Shown here one piece after another: positions 8,557-17,380 of a DNA stretch of 32,549 bases. Numbering within the stretch: position 1 is the stretch's first letter; each line of letters starts with the position of its first letter. Both the position numbers and the translations under genes were made by a program. Under the pieces are notes generated by a model. That model was not told the origin of the DNA. It saw nothing but the letters and a program-made list of their open reading frames with translations, and made no database searches. This DNA is from Thaumarchaeota archaeon 13_1_20CM_2_39_20 (lineage in GTDB: Archaea; Thermoproteota; Nitrososphaeria; Nitrososphaerales; Nitrosopumilaceae): NCBI GenBank assembly GCA_001920395.1, contig MNJS01000033.1, positions 1-32,549 on the forward strand. Reading direction: 5' to 3'.

Positions 8557-8904
8557 CTACACCGTAACTTCAGTTAACCAAGATTTACGATCCTGAGTCA
8601 CCACTTCGGGGTATCTTGACCTTGTGGCCAATCCTGATTTTTGACCAAACTCAGCACCAACAATATCCAAGAAGATTCTCCCTCTTTCCGTAACGCTAAA
8701 TGCACGATAGGGTTCGATTCTCTCTTCTATCAAACCCATATTCAGCAGGGAGGAGAGATATTTCTTTAATTGGCTGTAACTAAGATTTGTTCTGTATAGC
8801 AAGTGTGTGGTGCGTGTCGGTTCAAGCATGTTTATCATCAAGTCAGTCATGATTCTTAGCTCGTCCCTTCTTCCTGATATGCTGTATGTCATTAGACTAT
8901 TCAT
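8557..8904 (-). CDS. Winged-helix DNA-binding regulator
   Basis: This is a 115-residue protein with a winged helix in residues ~10-85: RRDELRIMTDLMINML, THLLYRTNLSYSQLKKYLSS, LLNMGLIEE and FSVTERGRIFLDIV. This is the ArnR1-like/HTH_45 pattern of small archaeal regulators. The last ~30 residues (ATRSRYPEVVTQDRKSW...) are of unknown role. It is transcribed divergently from another regulator of the same class at 9086; the shared 180-base spacer contains an inverted repeat. It lies upstream of, and in the same direction as, the giant dehydrogenase gene, 318 bases away. Confidence 0.8.
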   Translation of the reverse strand: MNSLMTYSISGRRDELRIMTDLMINMLEPTRTTHLLYRTNLSYSQLKKYLSSLLNMGLIEERIEPYRAFSVTERGRIFLDIVGAEFGQKSGLATRSRYPEVVTQDRKSWLTEVTV

Positions 8905-8967
8905 TATGATTGATCTATTAAAGGAATAAGCAACATTATTCTGAAAATTTTTCTACAATCTTTTTTC

Positions 8968-9001
8968 AGGCAAATGTTCGCATATCCTTAAAAGGTTGCC
9001 T
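8968..9001. promoter_or_regulatory. Inverted repeat between two divergent regulator genes
   Basis: AGGCAA (8968-8973) and TTGCCT (8996-9001) flank the AT-rich CCTTAAAAGG. The TATA-like core in the middle and the divergent winged-helix genes on both sides suggest an operator, possibly autoregulatory; this is inference from position only. Confidence 0.35.
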
Positions 9002-9085
9002 ATGTGCTCGATTCTAGGCATGAAAACTAACTCATTGAAAGTTCCGGGTCTGATTAATGTATACTCAACGTGAATGGTGATCTAG

Positions 9086-9391
9086 GTGTCCTCTAACTTT
9101 TCGCCAAATAAAATGTTCCTAGACAAACGAGGCGCATTGAAGATTTTCGAAAGCATTCTAGTGAATTTATCTGGGGGCCCATTAAAAAAGACATATCTTA
9201 CCCATAGAGCAAACCTCGATTCGCGTTTAGCCACAAAACACATTGGAACATTAGTAGAACTTGGCCTAGTTACAAAATTGGCTAGAGAAGGCTCATATTT
9301 TATCGTAACAGAAAAGGGTCAAGATTTCTTAGAGCAATACCATGAATTAATTAAATTTGTAAATCTTAATCATAATGTTCATAGTGACTAA
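9086..9391 (+). CDS. Winged-helix DNA-binding regulator
   Basis: This is a 101-residue protein from a GTG at 9086; an in-frame ATG at 9113 (MFLDKRGALKIFESIL) is an equally good start and gives a protein that begins directly with the domain. The fold signature is ALKIFESILVNL, KKTYLTHRANLDSRLATKHI, GTLVELGLVTK and YFIVTEKGQDFLEQY, i.e. helix-turn-helix plus wing and the typical 'TEKG..FL' end helix. It is divergent from the regulator at 8904. The target is unknown. Confidence 0.75.
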   Translation: MSSNFSPNKMFLDKRGALKIFESILVNLSGGPLKKTYLTHRANLDSRLATKHIGTLVELGLVTKLAREGSYFIVTEKGQDFLEQYHELIKFVNLNHNVHSD

Positions 9392-9662
9392 ATTCGTAGC
9401 TTGTGAATTCAAAACAATTGTGATACATCGGCATTAATCCCAATTCAGGCCTGCATTGCTAGTTTAAGAAAGAATTTCTTGCTAATATCGCGTGATTACA
9501 AAGCTTGTCGATGCTATTTAGTTCAACTTGTGTGCAATGTCGTTATTATTTAGGATAGAACAATTTTAGATAAAAATATTACTTACTGGATTGGTGAGTG
9601 AGATTTATTAACTATTACACAAAAATAGAATAAAATGAGAATAAAGCCATCTCGTATAAAAA

Positions 9663-9884
9663 ATGTTGAACGGTGGATTCATTATGCCAGATGATTCCTG
9701 TAGAAAATGCGGAGGAACTCTAGTAAAATATTCCTTGTGCGCAGGATGTATGAGAGCTATACAACAGATCTGTCTAGAATGTGGCTCCAAGTCTGAAGAA
9801 ATGTCGCATCAATGCCATTTAAATTTGCAAGTACATCAAACAAGAAACTCGATGATGGAAAATACGTACTCGATTTCGGCATGA
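9663..9884 (+). CDS. Small zinc-ribbon protein
   Basis: This protein has up to 73 residues; the likelier start is the ATG at 9684 (MPDDSCRKCGG), giving 66. Three CxxC knuckles are visible: CRKC, CAGC and CLEC, followed by a His/Cys pair (HQCH), consistent with one or two zinc ribbons. Small proteins of this kind are frequent in thaumarchaea and are of unknown function. It stands alone between a regulator and the - strand histidine kinase. Confidence 0.65.
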   Translation: MLNGGFIMPDDSCRKCGGTLVKYSLCAGCMRAIQQICLECGSKSEEMSHQCHLNLQVHQTRNSMMENTYSISA

Positions 9885-10066
9885 CAAAATCCATCTTGGG
9901 CTTCTTTTAAACCTAAATTTATGCCTGAATGTATCTGGTATTACCCTTACTGGATTTTTTGCAATTAAAACTGACAAGGGAATTGGACAAGCGGTTTTCA
10001 GATAGCGGTCGAATGTGGAAATTTGTTGTGCTTGAAAAAAGTATGGATTTCCTGTTATTATATCAC

Positions 10067-11668
10067 CTAGATAGGCAGAGTAAATGAAAAAGTGGCACCT
10101 TTGCCGTTTGAATTGTTTCTAGCCCATATCTTACCACCATGGGCTTCGATTATGTTCTTTGAAATATACAATCCCAATCCTGTTCCTGACTTTTGTCTTC
10201 TGACAAATTTTGAAAACAATTTGGACATAATCTCTGGCTCTATACCTGAACCAGAATCTTTAACATTGACTTGGATCAAATTATCTGATTTCTTTTCTTC
10301 TGCTGTTATAGTTATACTTCCCTCACTTGTAAATCGAAGTGCATTGTCTATCAGGTTGGAAATAACCTGAATCAGTCTCTCCTTGTCGGCATTAATGTAA
10401 AGGGATCCTGACTTGTTAAACAATATCTTGACATTTTTTAAAAGTTCATGATTTCTAAATTGGTACTGAAAATCTTTTATGACAGTCAATACAGAGTCAT
10501 TGAGATCAAATCCTTCCTTTTCAAGCTTTAACAGCTTATTTTGGATCTTTGTTAAATTCAGCAGGTTGTTTGCTAGTCTGTGTAGCCTCTTGCTATTTCT
10601 CAATATTGCCTCCTCATATTCTGTACTTTCGTTGCCATCTTGCAACAATTCTGAATACGTAAGAATTGTCTGAATTGGAGTCTTCAACTCATGGCTTGCA
10701 ATATTGATAAATTCGGACTGTTCTTCATCCCTTCGTTTTAGTTTCTCGTTTAATTCATTGAGATTCCATAGCGACTCAAAAAATGATTTGAACGAATAAA
10801 GACTTGCTTTGTTGTTTGAATATATTGTAAAGCCGATTGTATCTAAGAGCTGATTTGCCTTCGAGTCCTTTATTTCAAAGACAGCAAACTTGGAGTCATC
10901 TACAAGTATCATGCCGGCGTGGGCATTGTCACCTTTTAGAAACCTCACACTTGAAGACGATAACATGTGTTCTATTAGGCTCGAGTTTTCATCATCAATT
11001 GGGCAGATTATTCTAATTTCTGAACTCTTCTTACTGGCCAATTTTATCAGCTCTTCAACTAATCCTAATCTGTGTAGATGAGCCAACGCTCGACTGGTTG
11101 GCATAAGCAACAAGGCTTCCTTGTTTGCTCTTCTAACTATATCTATGATTACCTCTATGCCATTCTTTTGATCGTATATTACATCAAGAAATTCTGGTTC
11201 TAGTCCACCCTCTACTTCCTTTATCTTTCGTTCAGCAGGAATTGATTTGTTCCATAATGTATCAAAAATATATCGTTGTTCTTCGACTAGCTGCTCTACG
11301 CTGCTGTATATTACTTGTGTCATGGGAACTGATTCTTTAGTCATAACAGATGACACATATTCTTTTTCGCTTACAGAAAATCCACCCTTGATTCCATCAA
11401 GATGCCTAAGCTCCGGAATTATCTTTAGGAGCCTCTTGCAAAGATCAACGTTATCTCTTGTAATTTCAGTAATACACTTGATTCTGGTACCCCTGCTTTT
11501 TAAAAACATTAGCGCCTTTTTGTAGTCGGGGATCTCATATAGCGAAGGACCAGCAGAGTCCAGATAGATATTCATCTCTTGCTCTGTGTTATTGACACAT
11601 TTTGTCCATATCTTCAGGACATTTTCATTGCCGTGAAATACCTCTGTCCGTTCTGAATTGATTAACAA
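10067..11668 (-). CDS. Soluble histidine kinase with N-terminal sensor region, divergent to gvpH
   Basis: This is a 533-residue kinase with a TTG start at 11668. Residues 1-~310 are an alpha/beta sensor region, apparently two related halves (ERTEVFHGNENVLKIWTKC... and YDQKNGIEVIIDIVRRANKE...), reminiscent of the phospholipase-D-like effector domain of TrmB regulators and seen in thaumarchaeal kinases; that comparison is tentative. The kinase core is complete: H-box FINIASHELKTP (His326), N-box NLIDNALRF, G1 DSGSGIE, F-box FSKF and G2 GTGLGLYI. No membrane segment is seen, so it should be cytoplasmic. It shares a 152-base divergent promoter region with the gvpH-like gene. The core is close to the kinase at 1.4-2.5 kb (both end IIEAHGG.IWA.NN). 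Confidence 0.92.
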   Translation of the reverse strand: MLINSERTEVFHGNENVLKIWTKCVNNTEQEMNIYLDSAGPSLYEIPDYKKALMFLKSRGTRIKCITEITRDNVDLCKRLLKIIPELRHLDGIKGGFSVSEKEYVSSVMTKESVPMTQVIYSSVEQLVEEQRYIFDTLWNKSIPAERKIKEVEGGLEPEFLDVIYDQKNGIEVIIDIVRRANKEALLLMPTSRALAHLHRLGLVEELIKLASKKSSEIRIICPIDDENSSLIEHMLSSSSVRFLKGDNAHAGMILVDDSKFAVFEIKDSKANQLLDTIGFTIYSNNKASLYSFKSFFESLWNLNELNEKLKRRDEEQSEFINIASHELKTPIQTILTYSELLQDGNESTEYEEAILRNSKRLHRLANNLLNLTKIQNKLLKLEKEGFDLNDSVLTVIKDFQYQFRNHELLKNVKILFNKSGSLYINADKERLIQVISNLIDNALRFTSEGSITITAEEKKSDNLIQVNVKDSGSGIEPEIMSKLFSKFVRRQKSGTGLGLYISKNIIEAHGGKIWARNNSNGKGATFSFTLPI

Positions 11669-11791
11669 TTGGTAATGAAGGAAAGACTAGCAATATAACT
11701 ATGTATGATAGTTTTTTCTGTAATATGGAACCATAATCAAAATTAAAAAGCAAGAGGCAGGAGGATTATTGCAGATGATTGTTAGAATTGA

Positions 11792-11799
11792 TTTAAAAA
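11792..11799 (+). promoter_or_regulatory. TATA box of gvpH (leaderless)
   Basis: TTTAAAAA lies 22-29 bases before the ATG at 11821, which places the transcript start at or next to the start codon, as usual for leaderless archaeal genes. Confidence 0.55.
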
Positions 11800-11820
11800 C
11801 AGTGTTGATCAAAGTATTGT

Positions 11821-12261
11821 ATGAAACTAGATGAGCTGCAAAAGGAGCTTGGCCTGTTTGTGAATTTAATTCTAAATGATTCCGGTAAAGCTTCTCGACG
11901 ATATTTTACTGTAGGAGGAGGGATACTAGGTGTAAAGTTGTCAATTAACACGAGTCCACTTGTACATGACCTTCAAGAAGGTCACAATCTGCCCAGATAT
12001 CAAATACAACAGGAAGATGAACCATTGGTTGACGTAATCGGAGATAAGAACACTCTGAAGGTCATGGCGCTTCTTCCTGGTGTAAAAAAAGAAGATGTTT
12101 CGTATGATGTCGTGGATGGAATGATAAAACTTAAAATAACAAAAGGAGGTAAAGCCTTCTACAAAGAAATACCTTGTGACGTAAATCCAAGCAAGATCTC
12201 TGTCCTGTCTACAACAATTAACAACTCTGTTCTTGAAATAATCTTCAAGAAAAAAATCTAA
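11821..12261 (+). CDS. gvpH: Hsp20-like gas vesicle protein GvpH
   Basis: This is a 146-residue protein. Residues ~60-146 are an alpha-crystallin/CS-type beta sandwich: PLVDVIGDKNTLKVMALLPG, VKKEDVSYDVVDGMIKLKIT, YKEIPCDV and a terminal NNSVLEIIFKK. The order 'EPLVDVI...LPGV...NNSVLEI' is that of archaeal GvpH, the small-heat-shock-like gas-vesicle accessory protein. The N-terminal 60 residues (including VGGGILGVKLSIN) fit the Gly-rich linker of that family. A general Hsp20 chaperone is the main alternative, but the presence of a gvp operon 9 kb away favours GvpH. It is expressed from its own leaderless promoter, divergent from a histidine kinase. Confidence 0.75.
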   Translation: MKLDELQKELGLFVNLILNDSGKASRRYFTVGGGILGVKLSINTSPLVHDLQEGHNLPRYQIQQEDEPLVDVIGDKNTLKVMALLPGVKKEDVSYDVVDGMIKLKITKGGKAFYKEIPCDVNPSKISVLSTTINNSVLEIIFKKKI

Positions 12262-12274
12262 GGACTCGACGATA

Positions 12275-12299
12275 CTATGGTACCATCTTTCTTATTTTG
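12275..12299 (+). terminator. Possible terminator after gvpH
   Basis: A short palindrome, ATGGTACCAT, is followed by the T-rich TCTTTCTTATTTT about 15-35 bases after the gvpH stop. Archaeal termination mainly needs the T-rich tract; this is a modest candidate. Confidence 0.35.
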
Positions 12300-12307
12300 G
12301 ATCCAGA

Positions 12308-12436
12308 TTAACTAGATATAGCATTCAGAGCAACGAATCCCACAACTGAAGTAGCAGCTACGCCAATCGTGAGAGAAATCTGACCTATCTTCAATTTGAT
12401 GTATTTTTGATTATTCGTCTTCGGGTGGAATTTCAT
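12308..12436 (-). CDS. Possible small membrane protein (42 residues)
   Basis: From the ATG at 12436 the frame gives MKFHPKTNNQKYIKLKIG followed by a hydrophobic helix (ISLTIGVAATSVVGFVALNA) ending in SS. A TTG at 12496 would add 20 residues. A positively charged front plus one membrane helix is a sensible small protein, but no ribosome site or family supports it. Confidence 0.3.
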   Translation of the reverse strand: MKFHPKTNNQKYIKLKIGQISLTIGVAATSVVGFVALNAISS

Positions 12437-12520
12437 ATAGTTTATCTGAAGCACAAATTTTTCTATAGGGCATATGAATTGGTTTAACGCTTTCAATTAT
12501 CTGATAATAATGCCAGCTGC

Positions 12521-15500
12521 CTAAGGACATACGGATGTTAGGGCATTGGGTGAAGGAAGACTGCCACTATACGTGCTTCCACAATGTTCGTAGACGGTAC
12601 TGGTATTGTCGACAGTACCGGAGTTGGAGATGATACCGCTGGAATTGTTGTTTATCTTGCCTCCGCTGTAGTTCTTGATAGTACCGCCGCTGTTGTTGGT
12701 AACTGTACCAGAGTTAGAAATTGTACCATAGGAGTTGATGGTACCAGAGTTGGAGATTGTACCACCGGAGAGGTTGGTAATAGTACCGCCGTTGCCAATG
12801 TAGCCCGAGTTGGAGATGGAGCCAGAGTTGGTTATGGTACCGATGTTCTTGAGGTAGCCGGAGTTGGAGATGGAAGCACCTGAATTGATTGTAAGTGTCT
12901 GACCTGAATTTATTGTAAGGGTGACACCAGCTGGTACGATGACTGGAAAGCTTGCGGTATAGTTTGATACCAATATTGTATTTGGAATTGTTACAGGATC
13001 TGTGATTGTTCCAGTGTTTGTAATTGAGGTCAGAGCAGATTTGATTGTACCTGTGCCTGAAATGGTACCTAAATTTGAGATGGTGCCGGAGTTGGAGATG
13101 GTACCAGAGTTGGAGATGGAAATACCTGAATTGATTGTAAGCGTTTGACCTGAAGGTATTGTGAAGGTGACGCCGGATGGTACAATCAGTGGAAAGCTTG
13201 GTGTATAGCTTGATGACAATATTGTATTTGGAATTGTTACAGGATCTGTGATTGTTCCAGTGTTTGTAATTGAATTCCTGTTAAAAAAAGGAGTGGAAAT
13301 TATTCTGCCTGTGCCTGAGATGTTACCGGAGTTGATGATTTTGGCATCGCTGTTGTTATTGTATACGTTGTTAATGATAGTACTAGTGTTGTTAATCGTA
13401 CCGGAGTTGAAGATGGTACCGTAGGAGTTGATGGTACCAGAGTTAGAAATTGTACTGCCCGAGTTGTTGGTGATAGTACCGCCATTCCCAAGATAGCCGG
13501 AGTTGTTGAGTGTACCAGAGTTGGAGATGGTACCGTAGGAGTTGATGGTACCAGAGTTAGAAATTGTACTGCCCGAGTTGTTGGAGATGGTACCGCCATT
13601 CCAGAGATAGCCGGAGTTGTTTAGTGTACCAGAGTTAGAGATCGTACCAGAATTGGTGATGTAGCCGGAGTTGGAAAAGGAAATACCTGAATTGATTGTA
13701 AGTATCTGACCTGAATTTATTGTAAGGATGACACCAAATGGTACGACCATCGGAAAGCTTGGTGTATAGCTTGATGACAATGTTGTATTTGGAATTGTTA
13801 CAGGATCTGTGATTGTTCCAGTGTTTGTAATTGAGGTCAGAGCAGATTTGATTGTGCCTGTGCCTGAGATGGTACCTAAATTTGAGATGGTGCCGGAGTT
13901 GGTGATGGTACCAGAGTTGTTGGTAATGGTACCTCCAGAGTTGTTGGTAATGGTACCTCCAGAGATGTTGTTGATCTTTCCGCCATTATAGTTTGTAATG
14001 GTACCGCTGCTATTGTTGGTAATGGTACCAGAGTTGGAGATGATGCCATAGGAACTGATAGTACCAGAGTTTGTGATAGTTCCACCAGAGTTATTGGTAA
14101 TGGTACCACCGTTTCCGACATAGCCTGAGTTATTGATTGTGCCAGAGTTGGAGATGGTACCAGTGCTACTTATGATACCAGAGTTAGTGATGGAGACACC
14201 CGAGTTGATTGTAAGCGTTACACCTGAATTTATTGTAAGGGTGACGCCGGATTGCACGATAACATTCGCAGGTGCTGTAGTACTAGTAGCAAGGGTACAA
14301 CTTGCTCCAATTATCCAGTTTCCAGTAGTCGGTGGAAGCTGACATGGATTGCTGATGACAGGACTAATCACAGTCTGTGCTATTCCAGCACTGGTATTTG
14401 GCGGATAGTTTATGTCACCAAGATATGACGCAACGATGTTGTGTGATCCTACGGATAGCAAGGATGTGGAATATGTTGCAGTACCAGCAGATAGTGTACC
14501 TCTGCCAAGGATTGTTGGCTGTGTGGTATCAGTGTAATTGAATTGTACTATCCCAGTTGCTGTGCTTGGTGATACCGTAGCAGTAAGTGTAACCGACTGG
14601 CCAACTGTTGATGGGTTTGCACTCGAGGCAAGAGCCGTGCTTGAGCTGCGCACAAGCGTAAGAGGATAATGATCAGGAATGTATGGGCCTGGAAGGACCA
14701 AAGGGGCTCTTGGTGATTGTGAAAAGTCAAAGGCTTCCGTCAGATCGTTGGCTACTGCATCCCTTTGCGTAAGAGAGGATAAAGAGAACAGTGCTTCAAT
14801 GAACTTTGGGATGGATGAGTGCTCACTTTGCGTGTGATCTATGAATCCTTCTTTTGCGTATGGTGATAATATCAAAAGCGGAACTCGGAAGCCATCACCA
14901 AATTTACCTACCTGAGGTGGAGGAACGTGGTCATACCAATTTCCCCAATCATCCCATGTTATGAAAATCGCAGTAGAGTTCCAATAGTCACTTTGCATAA
15001 TTGCATTTACTAAAGATACAACCCTGTGTTCTCCATTCGCGGGATCTTCCGGTGGATGCTCGCTTGGTGTTGGAAGCATCATAACAACATCTGGAAGATT
15101 CTTGTTCGCAACGTCTGAGAAAAACTGGCTCAATGGTGCGATATTATTATTTATGGACGATTCGTTAAATTCTGTAAGGCGTGCCAACTGGTTTCCCTCG
15201 TCAGGGTAATACTTCCAAGAGATATGCTTTGAGTTAAGCTCATCCCATATCGTAGTAATCTTCTGCAGCGGGTACCCTGGTAGTGGGTTACTCGTGATAT
15301 TACCTGATTGCGCGGCCATAAGGTAGAGATGGTTTGGTGTGCTATCGCTCATTACGGAGCTAAAGTAATTATCAAAAAGAACGAATTTAGAGGCATAGCC
15401 CCAATAGTATGGGATATTAGTAGAATCATAATAGCCCATCGAGTAGTTTGAATTTGCCCAAACAAAGCCATCCATTTTCCCATTGTCATATGCTATACGT

Positions 15501-17287
15501 GCACATGCAAGATAGTGACCACAGACCCAAGATGGAGGACCCAAGAGATGGAATGATTTGACCAATATAGTCGAGTTTTGAGCAACCGGTACAGCTGTGT
15601 TGTTGTTTATTCCGTTGGCACCAGGATAAGTACCAAAATAGTTATCAAATGTGTGGTTTTCCTGAACTATCACAACAACATGTTTGATATTCTTAGCCAG
15701 AGATGTCTGGCTGGCTGCTGCTGCACTGATCTCGTTTGATTTAGGGGATTCGCCGACAGAGTTTACAGCTGATACCTTGTAGAAATATGTAACACCTTTT
15801 GTAAGCCCTGTATCGGCGTAGGAACTAACATTTCCTACTGTTGCAAGAAGTGTCTCAGCACCAGAATTGGTGGATCTGTATATCTTGTAGTTTGTGATTG
15901 GAACGCCTCCGTCGTTTAGTGGAGCATACCAGGACAAGCTAATTTGCGATGAGGAGACGAATGATGTTGCAAGTCCTGTTGGTTGATCTGGAACCGTTGC
16001 TGGGATGGTGGTCGCAGAAGCAGTACTAGATGGAAAACTTGTTCCTATACCATTGATTGCTGATACTCTGTATGTATAGGTGGTACTTGGCAAGAGTCCG
16101 GTATTGGAATAGTGGTTGATGTATGATGCACTGCCAGTATTTGCTACGATAGTACTCCAGGTAGTTCCGCCATCAGTTGATCTCTCGATTTGGTATCCAG
16201 TTATTGCAGAGCCACCAGTGTTCACTGGTGTCCACCAGGAGAGATTGATTTGCGATCGTGAGACTGTAGTAGCGTTGAGGTATCTTGGCTGGTCTGGCAC
16301 AGTTGCAGGACTAGTTGTTGCAGAAGCTGTACTAGAAGGCAAACTTGTTCCTATTGCGTTTATAGCTGATACTCTGTATGTATAGGCAGTACTTGCTGAG
16401 AGAAAGTAGTTAGAATAGTGGTTGATGTATGATGCACTGCCAGTATTTGCTACGATAATATTCCATGTAGTTCCACCATCCGTTGATCTCTCGATTTTGT
16501 AGCCAGTGATTGCAGAACCACCGGTGTTTACTGGTGTCCACCAGGAGAGATTGATTTGCGATGGTGGGACTGTAGTAGCATTGAGATATCTTGGCTGGTC
16601 TGGCACAGTTGCAGGGCTAGTTGTTGCAGAAGCTGAACTAGAAGGCAAACCTGTTCCTATTGCGTTTATAGCTGATACTCTGTATGTATAGGTGGTACTT
16701 GCTGAGAGAAAGTAGTTAGAGTACGATGCTGTTGTACTTGCGGTATTTGCCACAACAGTATTCCATGTAGTTCCACCATCAGTTGATCTCTCAATCTTGT
16801 AGCCAGTGATTGCAGAACTACCATTATTTATTGGTGCAGTCCACCTGAAATTAATTTGTGAAGGTGAAACAGCTGTTGCAGAGAGGTTTGTTGGAGCAGA
16901 TGGCATGGTGGCTGTTACGGTAAACTGTGCTGAAGCCGAATTTGACGCAGCATCTTTTGCACTAACAGTGTGAGATCCTGCAATTGATGCAGGTACCGTC
17001 AATGTAGCTGAAAATCCTCCACTCAAGTCAGTTGTTATGGTTCCAGGAGTTGTGGTAACAGCAGTACCGTCATATGATATAGTAACAACAGAGTCAGGCA
17101 AGAAAAGTGAACCGGTAACTGTAACAGTGGTGCCTACCTGTCCGCTTGTTGGATTCAGTGATATTGTTGATAGTGGTAATGACGAAGCCTGTGGAATTAT
17201 GCTATTACTTTCTGACACAGCTGGGATAGAGAGAATAACAATTAGGAGAACTACGAGAGATTCAAATGGACGTTTGAATTTATTGAT
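12521..17287 (-). CDS. Giant secreted modular protein with phosphoesterase (phospholipase C/acid phosphatase) domain and Asn/Ser/Gly beta-solenoid; ATC in place of ATG
   Basis: Counting from GTG 17218 the protein has 1,565 residues: one TIG-like repeat, four fibronectin III domains (~105-490), a phosphoesterase domain of the PF04185 type (~505-855; HVVVIVQENHTFDNYFGTYP, SDSTPNHLYLMA, ITWDDWGNWYDHVPPP, EHSSIPKFIEALF), an Ig-like domain (~870-960; SSANPSTVGQSVTLTATVSP) and ~590 residues of NSGTISNSGT-type repeats ending in a Cys-containing tail. GTG 17218 would leave no signal peptide, yet the 23 codons before it encode NKFKRPFESLVVLLIVILSI, nearly identical to the signal peptide of the 3.7-8.2 kb sister. 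At the ATG position the codon is ATC (17285-17287), with GGGGG 8 bases before it. I therefore annotate from ATC, but the gene may be start-impaired. The phosphoesterase family cleaves phospho-esters such as phospholipids; the solenoid probably mediates surface attachment. Confidence 0.85.
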   Translation of the reverse strand: MNKFKRPFESLVVLLIVILSIPAVSESNSIIPQASSLPLSTISLNPTSGQVGTTVTVTGSLFLPDSVVTISYDGTAVTTTPGTITTDLSGGFSATLTVPASIAGSHTVSAKDAASNSASAQFTVTATMPSAPTNLSATAVSPSQINFRWTAPINNGSSAITGYKIERSTDGGTTWNTVVANTASTTASYSNYFLSASTTYTYRVSAINAIGTGLPSSSASATTSPATVPDQPRYLNATTVPPSQINLSWWTPVNTGGSAITGYKIERSTDGGTTWNIIVANTGSASYINHYSNYFLSASTAYTYRVSAINAIGTSLPSSTASATTSPATVPDQPRYLNATTVSRSQINLSWWTPVNTGGSAITGYQIERSTDGGTTWSTIVANTGSASYINHYSNTGLLPSTTYTYRVSAINGIGTSFPSSTASATTIPATVPDQPTGLATSFVSSSQISLSWYAPLNDGGVPITNYKIYRSTNSGAETLLATVGNVSSYADTGLTKGVTYFYKVSAVNSVGESPKSNEISAAAASQTSLAKNIKHVVVIVQENHTFDNYFGTYPGANGINNNTAVPVAQNSTILVKSFHLLGPPSWVCGHYLACARIAYDNGKMDGFVWANSNYSMGYYDSTNIPYYWGYASKFVLFDNYFSSVMSDSTPNHLYLMAAQSGNITSNPLPGYPLQKITTIWDELNSKHISWKYYPDEGNQLARLTEFNESSINNNIAPLSQFFSDVANKNLPDVVMMLPTPSEHPPEDPANGEHRVVSLVNAIMQSDYWNSTAIFITWDDWGNWYDHVPPPQVGKFGDGFRVPLLILSPYAKEGFIDHTQSEHSSIPKFIEALFSLSSLTQRDAVANDLTEAFDFSQSPRAPLVLPGPYIPDHYPLTLVRSSSTALASSANPSTVGQSVTLTATVSPSTATGIVQFNYTDTTQPTILGRGTLSAGTATYSTSLLSVGSHNIVASYLGDINYPPNTSAGIAQTVISPVISNPCQLPPTTGNWIIGASCTLATSTTAPANVIVQSGVTLTINSGVTLTINSGVSITNSGIISSTGTISNSGTINNSGYVGNGGTITNNSGGTITNSGTISSYGIISNSGTITNNSSGTITNYNGGKINNISGGTITNNSGGTITNNSGTITNSGTISNLGTISGTGTIKSALTSITNTGTITDPVTIPNTTLSSSYTPSFPMVVPFGVILTINSGQILTINSGISFSNSGYITNSGTISNSGTLNNSGYLWNGGTISNNSGSTISNSGTINSYGTISNSGTLNNSGYLGNGGTITNNSGSTISNSGTINSYGTIFNSGTINNTSTIINNVYNNNSDAKIINSGNISGTGRIISTPFFNRNSITNTGTITDPVTIPNTILSSSYTPSFPLIVPSGVTFTIPSGQTLTINSGISISNSGTISNSGTISNLGTISGTGTIKSALTSITNTGTITDPVTIPNTILVSNYTASFPVIVPAGVTLTINSGQTLTINSGASISNSGYLKNIGTITNSGSISNSGYIGNGGTITNLSGGTISNSGTINSYGTISNSGTVTNNSGGTIKNYSGGKINNNSSGIISNSGTVDNTSTVYEHCGSTYSGSLPSPNALTSVCP
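12560..14290 (-). repeat. Coding tandem repeats: NSGT-type beta-solenoid with four macro-repeats
   Basis: The DNA is filled with variants of GTACCAGAGTTGGAGATG, the reverse strand of Asn-Ser-Gly-Thr-Ile-Ser codons with a period of roughly six residues. On top of this lie larger units: three copies of ITNTGTITDPVTIPNT followed by a segment ending LTINSG, plus a diverged first copy, each introducing a new run. Regular strand-turn repeats of this sort usually build a beta-solenoid. Confidence 0.8.
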
Positions 17288-17360
17288 ATTACCAACCCCC
17301 TTTAGGAAATCGTTATCGAGTCTTCCTAACTATCAAAAACAACTCATCAGATCACACTAC

Positions 17361-17368
17361 TTTTTATT
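17361..17368 (-). promoter_or_regulatory. TATA box of the phosphoesterase-type exoprotein gene
   Basis: On the - strand AATAAAAA lies about 75 bases upstream of the ATC/ATG-equivalent codon, predicting a leader of roughly 50 bases that contains the GGGGG ribosome site. The palindrome at 17381-17403 is just upstream. Confidence 0.4.
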
Positions 17369-17380
17369 GACTTTTCTGGA

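Noticed and set aside
12560-14120. Dense short direct repeats (GTACCAGAGTTGGAGATG-like) resembling a CRISPR-like or satellite array
   Set aside because: They keep one reading frame on the - strand and encode the NSGTIS solenoid; spacing follows codons and there are no unique spacers of constant length.
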